A DNA stretch of 42,257 nt from CAZSNT01 sp964607765 (GTDB taxonomy: Bacteria > Verrucomicrobiota > Lentisphaeria > Oligosphaerales > JABHEG01): assembly GCA_964607765.1 (NCBI GenBank), contig CAZSNT010000085.1, positions 1 to 42,257 on the forward strand, read 5' to 3'. Numbering within the stretch: position 1 is the stretch's first letter; each line of letters begins with the position of its first letter. The translations under genes and the position numbers were made by a program. Under the pieces are notes generated by a model. That model did not search any database and was not told the origin of the DNA. It worked only from the letters and a program-made list of their open reading frames with translations. Below are positions 7,828-16,690 of the stretch, piece after piece.

Positions 7828-10656
7828 ATGCAACTCGGCACGAATGCCTTTGCCATCAACGCCCTGGCAGTCAGCGTTGCTGCCTGCCTGCAGGCGGGCG
7901 CGCAGACCGACACGGCCGCGGGCGCCGCACTGCCCCGGCTCTGGATCGAGCTTGGCGCCGAGAACCGGGGGAACGGCCTGGCTGTGCCGTCGGCCGGCGA
8001 CGGTGTGAACGGGCCGGTCACACTGAACGGGCGTGAAGCGCGCCGGACGGACCCCGATGTGCCCGGGTTCCTCTACGTCCGTGTCGAGCATCCCGCTTAC
8101 GCGCCCGGCCCGCGCGAGGTCTATGTCACGGTAGACCTGTTCGATGACGCGTTCCGGCGCGTGACGGTGCAGTATGACCGGGCCGATCCCAAGCCCAGTC
8201 TCGGCTCCAAGTACACGAGACTCCCGAAAAGCATCCTGCTGACAGGCAGTGGAACGTGGGTGAGGCGGCAGTTCCGCCTCCCGCAGCTGCGGCTGGAACG
8301 GGGGCAGAACAACCTCACGGATTTCCGGCTCAGCGGCAGCGGCTTGGCCGTGGGGCGCATTGAGGTAACTGCGACCAGGCCGGCCGGATTCAGGGAAGAG
8401 GCCGGGCTCGACCGCGGCGCACTCGCACAGCTGCGCGTCACCCGTGCACCAGGCATGGAACTGACATTCGGCAACGACGCGGGACCCGACGATGCCCGGC
8501 TCCTGCGCGCGCTCAGCGTGACCAGTGTCGAGAGTTACGTTGACTGGGCAGGGGTAGAGCCGGAAGAGGGACAATGGGATTGGTCCAAGTGGGATCGCCA
8601 GGTCGACACGCTCGAGGCGGCAGGTCTCAAGTGGGTCCCGTTCCTCCTCGTGGGCATGCCTTACGCCACGCCGATGTGGTTCCAGAACAGCGCCAAATCG
8701 CACTACTACGAGTGCCTGGAACACGGCAGGAAGAGCTGTGTGCAGTCGCTGTTCAATCCGCATCTGCCGCACACCATCGACCGCTACGTTGCGGAGTTCG
8801 CACGGCAGTACCGCGACCGGGGCATCGTGGAGTCGCTTCTGCTCGGCATCACGGGGATTTACGGCGAGAGCATCTACCCGGCCGGACCGGACGGCGGCGG
8901 CTGGACCGCGCGCCTCAACGGCCCGTATCACAACCACATGGGCTGGTGGGCGGGCGACCCGCTGGCCGTGGCGGATTTCAGGCAGTGGCTGGGCAAGGCG
9001 TACGGGACTGTGGCGAAGCTGAACGCGGCGTGGGGCACGACGTTTGCGGAGTTCGCAAGTGTCTCGACGTTTCTGCCGGATGACGCGGCCAACGACAGGG
9101 CGAGGAGCGACATGGCGGAGTGGTATCAGCAAGCCATGACGGACTGGGCCGTGGTGTGGGTCCGAGTCGTGCGCCGCCACTTCCCGGACACCCCCATCTA
9201 CCTGTGCACGGGCGGCAGGGGCACGCCGGAGCTGGGTGCGGATTTCACGGCCCAGGCGAAGGCGATTCAGCCTTACGGTGCGGGGATCCGCATCACGAAT
9301 GAAGGAAGCAACTACGCGGCCAACTTCGGTAAGACGCGGGAGGTGGCCACCGCGACGCAGTTCTACGGGACGTACGCGGGATTCGAGCCGGCCGGGCGCG
9401 TGGATGCCAACGGCGTCGTAGCCCGGATCTACAACGCCACGGCTTCAGGTGTCCGCCAACTGCATTTCTACCACCCGAACGTCCTGGCCGGGACCGAGGC
9501 GTTGCAGAACTACCGGACCGCCATCACAGCGCTTGTGCCCCGCGTCCCGCGCCTGTCGGTGGCGGTCTACGTGTCGCGCGAGACGTGGAACGTGGACGCG
9601 GACGCGTCTGACCGGATGTACGGCTACGTGGAGAAGCTGCGCGACGTCTGCGACTTCCACATGGTCACGCGACAGACGGTGCGGGACGGGATCCTGGACA
9701 AGTGCCGGGCACTCCTGCTGCTGGAATCGGCTGTACTGGAGCCTGCGGTGGCAGCACAGCTGGAAACGTGGGTCCGCAACGGCGGCGTACTCGTGGTGGG
9801 CCCTTCCGGTGGTGCGCCGGTCGCGTCGCGCCTTCATGAGCTGGGGGAGTGGCGCAACCGGATCCTCGGTACGGGTACGCCGGGTCGCGTGGACACGGAC
9901 TACCAGCTGGACGGCGAGGCGCCGGCTCATTGGTCCCTGCACGTTGGTGCGGAGGCCGACGCAGACTGGCTCGTGGGGGACTGGCACGGGCGCGAACGGG
10001 CCGGTGAATGGCCCAAGCTGTTGGGGGCCCGAAAGCGTTGGAGCGGCGCCGAGCCCGGTATCCGTCTGCCGGTAAGACCGGGGGTTGGTTGTCAGCTGCT
10101 GCTGGCAGCGCACGTCACCGGACACGGGACCGGACCGAACGCCAACGTGGTGAAGGTGAACGGCATACGCGTGGGGCGGCTGGACAGAGTCGGGTCTCAC
10201 GACTACTCGTTCCCGGTCCCATCCCACGTCCTGGGCGCCGAGTCCGTGGCGAATCTGACGATTGCGGCCAAGACCTGGTCGCCGGCCGATCACGGCTCGC
10301 AAGACCAGCGCCGTCTCGGCGTCGCGGTTCACCGTGTGACCCTGGTCCGGAATGGAGTCGGGGACAAGCCGCCTGTCGCCTGTCGCCTGGTGCCGCGGGT
10401 CAACGCCGGGCAACTGGCTGCCTGCGTGCGCCGGATTGGCGGGGGCATGGCAGTCGATCTCTCGGGGCAGGCCGCGGCCCCGGCCCACATTGCCCGGCTC
10501 GTTGCCGAGATCTTCACGCGAACCGACCGGTACCTGCCCGATACGGCGCCAATCATCACGATTGACGGCAAGCTGGACGGCCGCTACACCACCGCGATCG
10601 GTGGCGGCACGCTGTGCTACGACGGGAAGGCGACCATCATTCGAACGCCCGAGTGA
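7828..10656 (+). CDS. GH42-like glycoside hydrolase, secreted or lipoprotein
   Basis: A 942-residue enzyme with the architecture of GH42-type beta-galactosidases. An N-terminal beta-rich domain (about 35-210) precedes a TIM barrel starting near 225 (VESYVDWAGVEPEEGQWDW). E347 in GITGIYGESIYP is the candidate acid/base and E492 in RITNEGSNYA the candidate nucleophile. A Rossmann-like trimerisation domain follows (about 575-680, YVEKLRDVCDF to NGGVLVVGP), then a C-terminal beta-sandwich. The N-terminus is hydrophobic but lacks the usual basic residues; VAAC at 17-20 could be a lipobox. An in-frame stop lies eight codons upstream, so this start is the only good ATG. The substrate is unknown; being in a pectinolytic region, galactan side chains are plausible. 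The family call is by motif and fold only. Confidence 0.7.
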   Translation: MQLGTNAFAINALAVSVAACLQAGAQTDTAAGAALPRLWIELGAENRGNGLAVPSAGDGVNGPVTLNGREARRTDPDVPGFLYVRVEHPAYAPGPREVYVTVDLFDDAFRRVTVQYDRADPKPSLGSKYTRLPKSILLTGSGTWVRRQFRLPQLRLERGQNNLTDFRLSGSGLAVGRIEVTATRPAGFREEAGLDRGALAQLRVTRAPGMELTFGNDAGPDDARLLRALSVTSVESYVDWAGVEPEEGQWDWSKWDRQVDTLEAAGLKWVPFLLVGMPYATPMWFQNSAKSHYYECLEHGRKSCVQSLFNPHLPHTIDRYVAEFARQYRDRGIVESLLLGITGIYGESIYPAGPDGGGWTARLNGPYHNHMGWWAGDPLAVADFRQWLGKAYGTVAKLNAAWGTTFAEFASVSTFLPDDAANDRARSDMAEWYQQAMTDWAVVWVRVVRRHFPDTPIYLCTGGRGTPELGADFTAQAKAIQPYGAGIRITNEGSNYAANFGKTREVATATQFYGTYAGFEPAGRVDANGVVARIYNATASGVRQLHFYHPNVLAGTEALQNYRTAITALVPRVPRLSVAVYVSRETWNVDADASDRMYGYVEKLRDVCDFHMVTRQTVRDGILDKCRALLLLESAVLEPAVAAQLETWVRNGGVLVVGPSGGAPVASRLHELGEWRNRILGTGTPGRVDTDYQLDGEAPAHWSLHVGAEADADWLVGDWHGRERAGEWPKLLGARKRWSGAEPGIRLPVRPGVGCQLLLAAHVTGHGTGPNANVVKVNGIRVGRLDRVGSHDYSFPVPSHVLGAESVANLTIAAKTWSPADHGSQDQRRLGVAVHRVTLVRNGVGDKPPVACRLVPRVNAGQLAACVRRIGGGMAVDLSGQAAAPAHIARLVAEIFTRTDRYLPDTAPIITIDGKLDGRYTTAIGGGTLCYDGKATIIRTPE

Positions 10657-10700
10657 CGGGCCAACTTCGGCGCACAAACCGCGGGGATTTCTCGAGCATC

Positions 10701-13430
10701 ATGCACAGCACACGACAGCATCACGCATCCACGACCTGCCGACGGATTTCGGCGGCCGTCCTCCTTCTCGTGACGCTCGCACTCAGCGGCCGAACTGCGG
10801 AGCCGTTGCTCCGGGAGTCATTCAATGCGGGGAGTGCCCTTCCCGAGGGCGCGGTCTGCGCGACTGCGGACGGCATTGCGGGGCCCTATGCGCAGCTCCG
10901 CGATGTGATTCAGTTCCCGCGCACGCCATTGCCCGCGCCGCTGATCGGGGATTACACGCTCGCGGCCTGGATCCGGGCAGCGGAGTGGCTCGAAGGGGGT
11001 GACAGCGGCTTCGGGCAACGCACGCCCGCAACGATCATGGCTCTCTCCAACTCGTCAACATTCGCCCCGGTCGTGTTCCGCGTGCATCGACGCTCCCTTC
11101 AACTCGCTGTCAACTGCAGCGGACGCTGGGACCATGCGGATGCCTGGCACGAACTGCCGACGGGCGAGTGGCTCCACGCTGTCGTGGTCCGGCAAGGCCC
11201 GGTCGTGCGTTTCTTCCTGAACGGTGTCGAGGAGCTTGCGACACGCCTGCACAGGGTCGCCGAACCGTTACAGACCGTGCGGATCGCGAGCCTGGCCGAG
11301 CGCACGTTCTTCGGGGACATCGATGAGGTGAACGTCTGGGATCGCGCCCTCACTGACGAGGAAGTGGCCGCGTTGGTGCCGCCGGAATACCGGGAACGTG
11401 TGGCGGGATTCAGTGCGTACAGGCCCGTGCCCAAACGCCCTGCTTTCCCGGGACGCGAGCTTGTGGTGAGGCCCGGCGACACGTCACCGCTCATCGGCGG
11501 CCTGAGTCCCGTCGCGGTGCCCCTGCCCTGGTTCGGGCCGGGCCGCTGCGACCTGCTCTGCCACGGCGTGCTGTTCAACGCGCATCCGACCATTCACCGT
11601 CGTCTTCGGGATGGAACGTACGCGCCCGGCGTACCGCTTGCCGAGCTGGTGCCCGACGCCGGCCTGCCGGAGCCGCCCTTCTTCCGGATCGACCGCGCGG
11701 ACGGCCTGTTCGACCTCATCTCAACCGGTGGCGGCACGCCGATTGACGACCACCTGCTGCTGCACCGCAACACAGGCCGCGCCGGGGCGCCCTCGTTCGC
11801 GGCGCCCGTGTCCATCCGCTGCGACGGCGCCGTGTTCCGGTCGGCGTATTCGGCCCGTGTCACCGCGGTCCGGGACATCGACGGCGATCTCGTGCCGGAC
11901 CTGCTGCTCGTGAAGAGCCACAAAGGCGCGCCGTACACGCCTGACCACCCGCACAGCTTCTGGACCGGCGCGCCGCACCCCAGCACGGGCAAAGGGCGCG
12001 GCTACAGCATCAACGGACGCTGGCTGGGCCACGAGGGCCGGCACAAGTTCCATTGGGCGAAAGGCGAGCGGCGGGCGGACGGCACGCTGGCGTTCGGGCC
12101 GCTTGCTGACATTGTCGTTGGCGACACGGACTTCCCGCTGCAATGGAAAGGCTACGGAACACCGACCGCGGCATGGTTCGAGCACGGCGGGAATACGTGG
12201 CTGGTTCTGCAAGGCGACGTGGATCGCATCCTCGCCGTGCCGGCCAGGGTCGAGGGAGACCGGATCCGCTGCGGGCCGCCGTGCGATCTGCTGCGGGACA
12301 GCGCCCGACTCCGGCTGCTCTACTACCCGCGTGCCATGCAAGCCTACGATGTGGATCAGGACGACGCGGAGGAGCTCGTGCTGTGCGGGAACCCCGGCGT
12401 GGTTGTGATCCTCGACGGTCCGGAGATCGGCCGGTTCGAGGAGACTGCGGCCCTGCAGAAGGGCGGCGCGCTGGCCATGGAGACGCTGATCGTGCCTTGC
12501 CGCGTCGATTGGGACGGGGACGGGCATCAGGACATTGTGGCCGGAGACGCGTCAGGCTGGCTCAAGCTGTGGCCGGGCACGGCGGATTCCACAGTCTACC
12601 GATCCCCCGTGCCCATGCGGACGCCGTCTGGCCCGGTCCACTCCCAAGCCGGGTACAGCGGCTCGATCCAGGGCCCGAACGAAGCGCGCTGGGGGTACCT
12701 GAACCCCACGACCGGGGACTGGGACTTGGACGGGCGCCACGACATCATCACCTGCGACATCAACGCCGACATGCTCTGGTTCCGGCCAGGCGACCGGCCA
12801 GGCCTGCTTGACGAGCCGGTCAGGATCACGCACGGCGCCGACAAGCTGCGCGTTGCCTGGCGCCAGCGCCCGGCCATTCTCCCCCCGTCATTCGGCATCG
12901 CAGGCAATCGGCCCGTGCTGCTGCACATGAACTGGGACGGCATCCTCAGCCTGGGTATTCCCGAGCAGGCAGGTGCTGCGGAGATCGCAGAGGTCCGGGA
13001 GTTGACCTTCATCGACGATCGGCCGGTGAAGCTCGACGGGCCCGGCGGCTTGTGGGGTCGGGCCAAGTTCGCCGTCACGGACTGGGACCACGACGGCGTG
13101 TGGGATGTGATCTTCGGGACAAACCGTTCAGACAACAAGTTCTTCAGCGAGGAATGCGCAAGGAAGGGCGCCATGCCGTTCCTTCTACGCAACGCAGGGA
13201 CCCCCTCGCGACCGGTGTTCGAGCATCCTGTCCCCATCAAGCTCGGCAGCGAGTATCTGACGTTCTGTGTCCACGTTGCCGCCGTGTGCCCGACCGACAT
13301 GGATGGCGACGGTCACGACGACCTGCTCGTGGGCGCCGAGGACGGCCGCATCTACCGCTTCCTGCGCCACGAACTCACGCCCGCTGTCCCCGGCCGCAGC
13401 ACCACCAATCAGGAAGGACATGCACAGTGA
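10701..13430 (+). CDS. Secreted LamG/FG-GAP repeat protein
   Basis: A 909-residue exported protein. A signal peptide ending near LALSGRTAE is followed by a LamG/concanavalin-like jelly roll (about 40-220) with the typical tail GDIDEVNVWDRALTDEEV. The rest is a seven-bladed-type FG-GAP/VCBS propeller with at least six Asp-rich calcium loops: DIDGDLVPDLL, DVDQDDAEEL, DWDGDGHQDI, DWDLDGRHDI, DWDHDGVWDV and DMDGDGHDDL. The ATG at 10701 was chosen because it begins the signal peptide. The frame is open to 10614, but that part overlaps the upstream gene. A role in glycan binding or lyase-like activity is possible, but no catalytic residues were recognised. It is translationally coupled to the sulfatase that follows. 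Confidence 0.75.
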   Translation: MHSTRQHHASTTCRRISAAVLLLVTLALSGRTAEPLLRESFNAGSALPEGAVCATADGIAGPYAQLRDVIQFPRTPLPAPLIGDYTLAAWIRAAEWLEGGDSGFGQRTPATIMALSNSSTFAPVVFRVHRRSLQLAVNCSGRWDHADAWHELPTGEWLHAVVVRQGPVVRFFLNGVEELATRLHRVAEPLQTVRIASLAERTFFGDIDEVNVWDRALTDEEVAALVPPEYRERVAGFSAYRPVPKRPAFPGRELVVRPGDTSPLIGGLSPVAVPLPWFGPGRCDLLCHGVLFNAHPTIHRRLRDGTYAPGVPLAELVPDAGLPEPPFFRIDRADGLFDLISTGGGTPIDDHLLLHRNTGRAGAPSFAAPVSIRCDGAVFRSAYSARVTAVRDIDGDLVPDLLLVKSHKGAPYTPDHPHSFWTGAPHPSTGKGRGYSINGRWLGHEGRHKFHWAKGERRADGTLAFGPLADIVVGDTDFPLQWKGYGTPTAAWFEHGGNTWLVLQGDVDRILAVPARVEGDRIRCGPPCDLLRDSARLRLLYYPRAMQAYDVDQDDAEELVLCGNPGVVVILDGPEIGRFEETAALQKGGALAMETLIVPCRVDWDGDGHQDIVAGDASGWLKLWPGTADSTVYRSPVPMRTPSGPVHSQAGYSGSIQGPNEARWGYLNPTTGDWDLDGRHDIITCDINADMLWFRPGDRPGLLDEPVRITHGADKLRVAWRQRPAILPPSFGIAGNRPVLLHMNWDGILSLGIPEQAGAAEIAEVRELTFIDDRPVKLDGPGGLWGRAKFAVTDWDHDGVWDVIFGTNRSDNKFFSEECARKGAMPFLLRNAGTPSRPVFEHPVPIKLGSEYLTFCVHVAAVCPTDMDGDGHDDLLVGAEDGRIYRFLRHELTPAVPGRSTTNQEGHAQ

Positions 13431-14821
13431 AGCCCAACCTTGTTGTTGTACTTACCGACCAGTGGCGCGCCCAGGCTTTCGGCTATGCCGGGGATCCCAA
13501 CGTCAGGACGCCCTGCATCGACGCCCTGGCCGCGCGCAGCATCAATTTCGTGAACGCGATCTCGGTCTGCCCGGTGTGCACGCCGCATCGTGCCGCACTG
13601 CTCACCGGCCGCTACCCCACCACGACCGGCATGTTCATGAACGATCTCTACCTGCCCGCCGAGGAGCTGTGCATGGCCGAGATCTTCCGGGAAGCCGGCT
13701 ACGACACGGGCTACATCGGCAAGTGGCACCTGGACGGGCACGGGCGCGACAGCTACATCCCGCCGGAGCGGCGCCAGGGCTTCGACTACTGGAAGGTGCT
13801 GGAGTGCACGCACAACTACAACGAATCCTACTACTACGCCGGCGACGATCCTGCCAAGCGCAAGTGGGACGGCTATGACGCGTACGCGCAAACCCGGGAC
13901 GCGCAGGCGTACATCCGTGCTCGCGCGAGCGCGGACAAGCCGTTCTTCCTGTTCGTCGGCTACGGCGAACCCCATTTCCCGCACAGCAATGCACCGGAGG
14001 ATCTCAAGGCCCTGTACGCGCCCGACGCCATCGAGCTGCGCCCCAACGTCACGCCGGACATGGCGGCGAAGGCCAGGCAGGAGCTGCAGGGCTACTACGC
14101 GCACTGTACCGCGATCGACTCCTGTGTCGGCGAACTCTGCGCCGCCCTGGAAGAGACCGGGCTGGCCGAAAACACGATCTTCGTGTTCACCTCGGACCAC
14201 GGCGACATGCACGGCTCCCAGGGCAAGCGCCCGTGCCGGAAGCAGGTGCCGTGGGACGAAGCGGTCCGGGTCCCGTTCCTGTGCCGCTACCCGGCCATTC
14301 ACGAAGCGGGCCGTGTCGTGCAGACTCCGCTCAACACGCCGGACATCCTGCCCAGCCTGCTCGCCCTGGCTGGCCTCGACATCCCCGACACCGTCGAAGG
14401 CGACGATCTCTCGCCGCTGTTCAGAGGCGCGGCGGGTGCGGCACAGGACCGCGCCGCGCTCTTCATGGCCATGTCGCCCTTTGGCGCGAACGACTTCAAA
14501 GCCTACCGCGGCGTGCGCACCTCGCGGCACTCCTACGTCCGCGACTCCGCCGGCCCGTGGCTGCTCTACGACAATCAGGCCGACCCGTACCAGATGCGGA
14601 ACCTGGTCGACGACCCTGAGCACGCCGAACTGCAGGACAGCCTGGACGCCAAGCTGCAACGGCAGCTCAAGCGCAACAACGACACGCTGCCCGCAGCGGA
14701 ACTGGCCCTTGCCCGGTGGGGTTACACGGTTGATCCGGGCGGCAACATCCCGTACCGCGGCGAGTTCCGAGTTCAAAGCCCCGGCAAGGACAAAGGCGAG
14801 ACCTGTCGCTTCCCGCGATGA
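13427..14821 (+). CDS. Type I formylglycine-dependent sulfatase (S1 family)
   Basis: A 464-residue arylsulfatase-type enzyme that hydrolyses sulfate esters. The modification motif C-T-P-H-R starts at C51, the residue converted to formylglycine, and continues AALLTGRYP as in the S1 family. Metal ligands include D11 in LVVVLTDQW and D257-H258 in FTSDHGDMHG. The start is GTG at 13427, with AGGAAGGA eight bases upstream, overlapping the preceding stop as GTGA. From this start there is no signal peptide: the chain begins MKPNLVVVLTDQW, which is already the first fold strand. That is unusual beside secreted partners and suggests cytoplasmic action on imported sulfated oligosaccharides. The specific glycan is unknown. 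Confidence 0.9.
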   Translation: MKPNLVVVLTDQWRAQAFGYAGDPNVRTPCIDALAARSINFVNAISVCPVCTPHRAALLTGRYPTTTGMFMNDLYLPAEELCMAEIFREAGYDTGYIGKWHLDGHGRDSYIPPERRQGFDYWKVLECTHNYNESYYYAGDDPAKRKWDGYDAYAQTRDAQAYIRARASADKPFFLFVGYGEPHFPHSNAPEDLKALYAPDAIELRPNVTPDMAAKARQELQGYYAHCTAIDSCVGELCAALEETGLAENTIFVFTSDHGDMHGSQGKRPCRKQVPWDEAVRVPFLCRYPAIHEAGRVVQTPLNTPDILPSLLALAGLDIPDTVEGDDLSPLFRGAAGAAQDRAALFMAMSPFGANDFKAYRGVRTSRHSYVRDSAGPWLLYDNQADPYQMRNLVDDPEHAELQDSLDAKLQRQLKRNNDTLPAAELALARWGYTVDPGGNIPYRGEFRVQSPGKDKGETCRFPR

Positions 14822-14827
14822 CCCGGC

Positions 14828-15769
14828 CTACGCCTTGAGTCCGCCGGTCGTGACGCCGCGGATAAAGGGCTTGGTGGCGTAGATGAACAGCACGAGCAGC
14901 GGGAAGCTGCTGATGGCGTAGGCTGCGTACATGGTGCTGAAATTCGAAGCGAACTGCGACGTCGCGAGGGTGTAGATACCGGAGGCCACGACGTGATGGC
15001 TGCCGTCGGTGTTGACGATGAACGGCCACAGGAAGTTGTTCCAGGTCCCGATGATGTTCATGATGACGACCACGGCAAACACGGGCTTGGACAGCGGCAG
15101 GATCGGGTGCCAGTAGATCGATAGATGCCCGGCGCCGTCGATGCGCGCGCTCTCGAACAAGTCCTCGGGCAGCCCCATGAAGAAGCTGCGAAACACGAAG
15201 ATCGCGAACACCTGGCCGCCCGCGAGGTACGGGAAGATCATCGCTTCGTAGGTGTTCAGCAGCCCGAGCTTCTTCACGAGCAGGAAGCTCGGCACGAGCG
15301 TGAGCACGCCGGGGAACATCATGGTTGCAAGGAACATGACGAACACCGTTTTGTGCCCGAGGAACTTGTGGCGGGCGAGAATGTAGGCGGTTGACGAGCC
15401 GATCACGCACACGCCGAAGGCCGTGAGCAGCGAGACGACGAGCGAGTTGATCATGTAGGGGCGAATCTTGTCCCAGGCCATCTTGGGGCCGCGCAGCGCC
15501 GCATCCTTGTGCATGGCCATGGCCTTGCCGCGATCGACCGTCACCGGGTTGCCTTTGTCATCGTCGACGGTAAGCATCTCGTCATTGCCGGTTCCGTAGC
15601 GCCAGGCGACCTGGGCGATGCCCCTGAACGCGTCGGGCACGGAGAAGAAATCGCGATAGAACTCGAAGTTGGAGCGGAACACGTTGTTGAGCATGAACGC
15701 AAACGGCAGCAGCGTCTGGATCGCGAGCAGGACCAGGACAACGTGGATTAGAGCGGTGTTGCGTTTCAT
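14828..15769 (-). CDS. ABC sugar transporter permease, MalG type
   Basis: A 313-residue inner-membrane permease of carbohydrate ABC importers. It has about six hydrophobic segments, the first at residues 7-27. The cytoplasmic EAA loop that docks the ATPase is present as ESARIDGAGHLSIYWHPILP. A loop of about 60 residues between the first and second membrane segments is larger than in typical MalG. Its ATG overlaps the stop of the MalF-type gene by one base (TGATG), so the two permeases are coupled. It converges on the sulfatase gene with only six bases between stops, and no terminator is visible. The substrate is likely an oligosaccharide but is not determinable. Confidence 0.9.
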   Translation of the reverse strand: MKRNTALIHVVLVLLAIQTLLPFAFMLNNVFRSNFEFYRDFFSVPDAFRGIAQVAWRYGTGNDEMLTVDDDKGNPVTVDRGKAMAMHKDAALRGPKMAWDKIRPYMINSLVVSLLTAFGVCVIGSSTAYILARHKFLGHKTVFVMFLATMMFPGVLTLVPSFLLVKKLGLLNTYEAMIFPYLAGGQVFAIFVFRSFFMGLPEDLFESARIDGAGHLSIYWHPILPLSKPVFAVVVIMNIIGTWNNFLWPFIVNTDGSHHVVASGIYTLATSQFASNFSTMYAAYAISSFPLLVLFIYATKPFIRGVTTGGLKA

Positions 15770-16674
15770 CAGGCTGTCCCCTGCAGTTCCTCGCTGGACT
15801 TGAAGTACTTCAGGTTAATCAGGGTGAGCCCGAAGATCATCAGGAAGAGGATGACCCCAATGGCACAGGCGTAGCCCATGCGCTGGAAACTGAACGCGTT
15901 GTAGTACATCCACAGCCCCGGCACCATGCTCTTGAATCCTGGCCCGCCCCTGGTCATGACGAAGAGCGCCTGAAAGCCCTGGAGCCCGGCGATAACGGTC
16001 AGGATCAGGATCAGCTTCAGCTGGCTCAGCACCATCGGGACATCGATCCGGAAGAACTTGGGTATGCCCGTGCAGCCGTCGATCATGGCCGCCTCGTTGA
16101 CGCTGTCCGGGATGGCTGAGAGCCCTGCGTAGTAGATGAGTACGTCGAACCCGCCGACGAATGGGAACCCCATCATCACGACAGCAGCCAGGACGGTCTG
16201 CGGCTCGCTCAGCCAACCGTGCGTCAGGCCCCCCAGGTTGACTGCCCGCAGCAGTTCGTTGAGCAGACCGTGGTCCGCGTAAATCAGGTTGGCCCAGATC
16301 AGCTGCACGGCCACGCCCGGCACAACGATCGGCACGAGGAAGACAATGCGATAGATATAGCGGCTGCGTTCTTTCGGCAGCGCGTAAATGAGCTTTGCCA
16401 CAATCAAGGGCATGGACAGCCGCACGCAGACCGCGAAGGCCGTGATGAGGAGCATGTTGAGCATGGACGGCCAGCACGTTGGATCGGCGAGCAGGAACTC
16501 CCGGTAATTCGCCAGCCCGACAAACGTCTGCTCGCCGCCGATCTCGAACTGGTAGAGCGAGCTGACGATGGCCCAGACGACAGGCGTGTAGGTGAAAACC
16601 AGCAGCAGAATCACGGACGGGAGGATGATCCCGTAACAGGCTGCGGTCGATTGGGTTTTGGGCGAGGACGGCAT
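15769..16674 (-). CDS. ABC sugar transporter permease, MalF type
   Basis: A 301-residue permease that would pair with the MalG-type protein downstream to form the membrane channel of a sugar importer. Six membrane segments are visible, beginning with YGIILPSVILLLVFTYTPVV. The EAA motif reads NEAAMIDGCTGIPKFFRID, near residue 195. Length and layout are normal for the family without the extra MalF periplasmic loop. It lies 16 bp after the substrate-binding-protein gene. No ABC ATPase gene is present in the operon, so the importer probably uses a shared MsmK/MalK-type ATPase encoded elsewhere. Confidence 0.9.
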   Translation of the reverse strand: MPSSPKTQSTAACYGIILPSVILLLVFTYTPVVWAIVSSLYQFEIGGEQTFVGLANYREFLLADPTCWPSMLNMLLITAFAVCVRLSMPLIVAKLIYALPKERSRYIYRIVFLVPIVVPGVAVQLIWANLIYADHGLLNELLRAVNLGGLTHGWLSEPQTVLAAVVMMGFPFVGGFDVLIYYAGLSAIPDSVNEAAMIDGCTGIPKFFRIDVPMVLSQLKLILILTVIAGLQGFQALFVMTRGGPGFKSMVPGLWMYYNAFSFQRMGYACAIGVILFLMIFGLTLINLKYFKSSEELQGTA

Positions 16675-16690
16675 GCGGCTTCCCTTCGGG

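Noticed and set aside
7525..9180. Minus-strand open frame of 551 codons
   Set aside because: Overlaps the VapC and GH42-like genes in antisense and has no recognisable domain.
13409..14776. Minus-strand open frame of 455 codons opposite the sulfatase
   Set aside because: Antisense of a gene with an intact formylglycine motif; no motif of its own.
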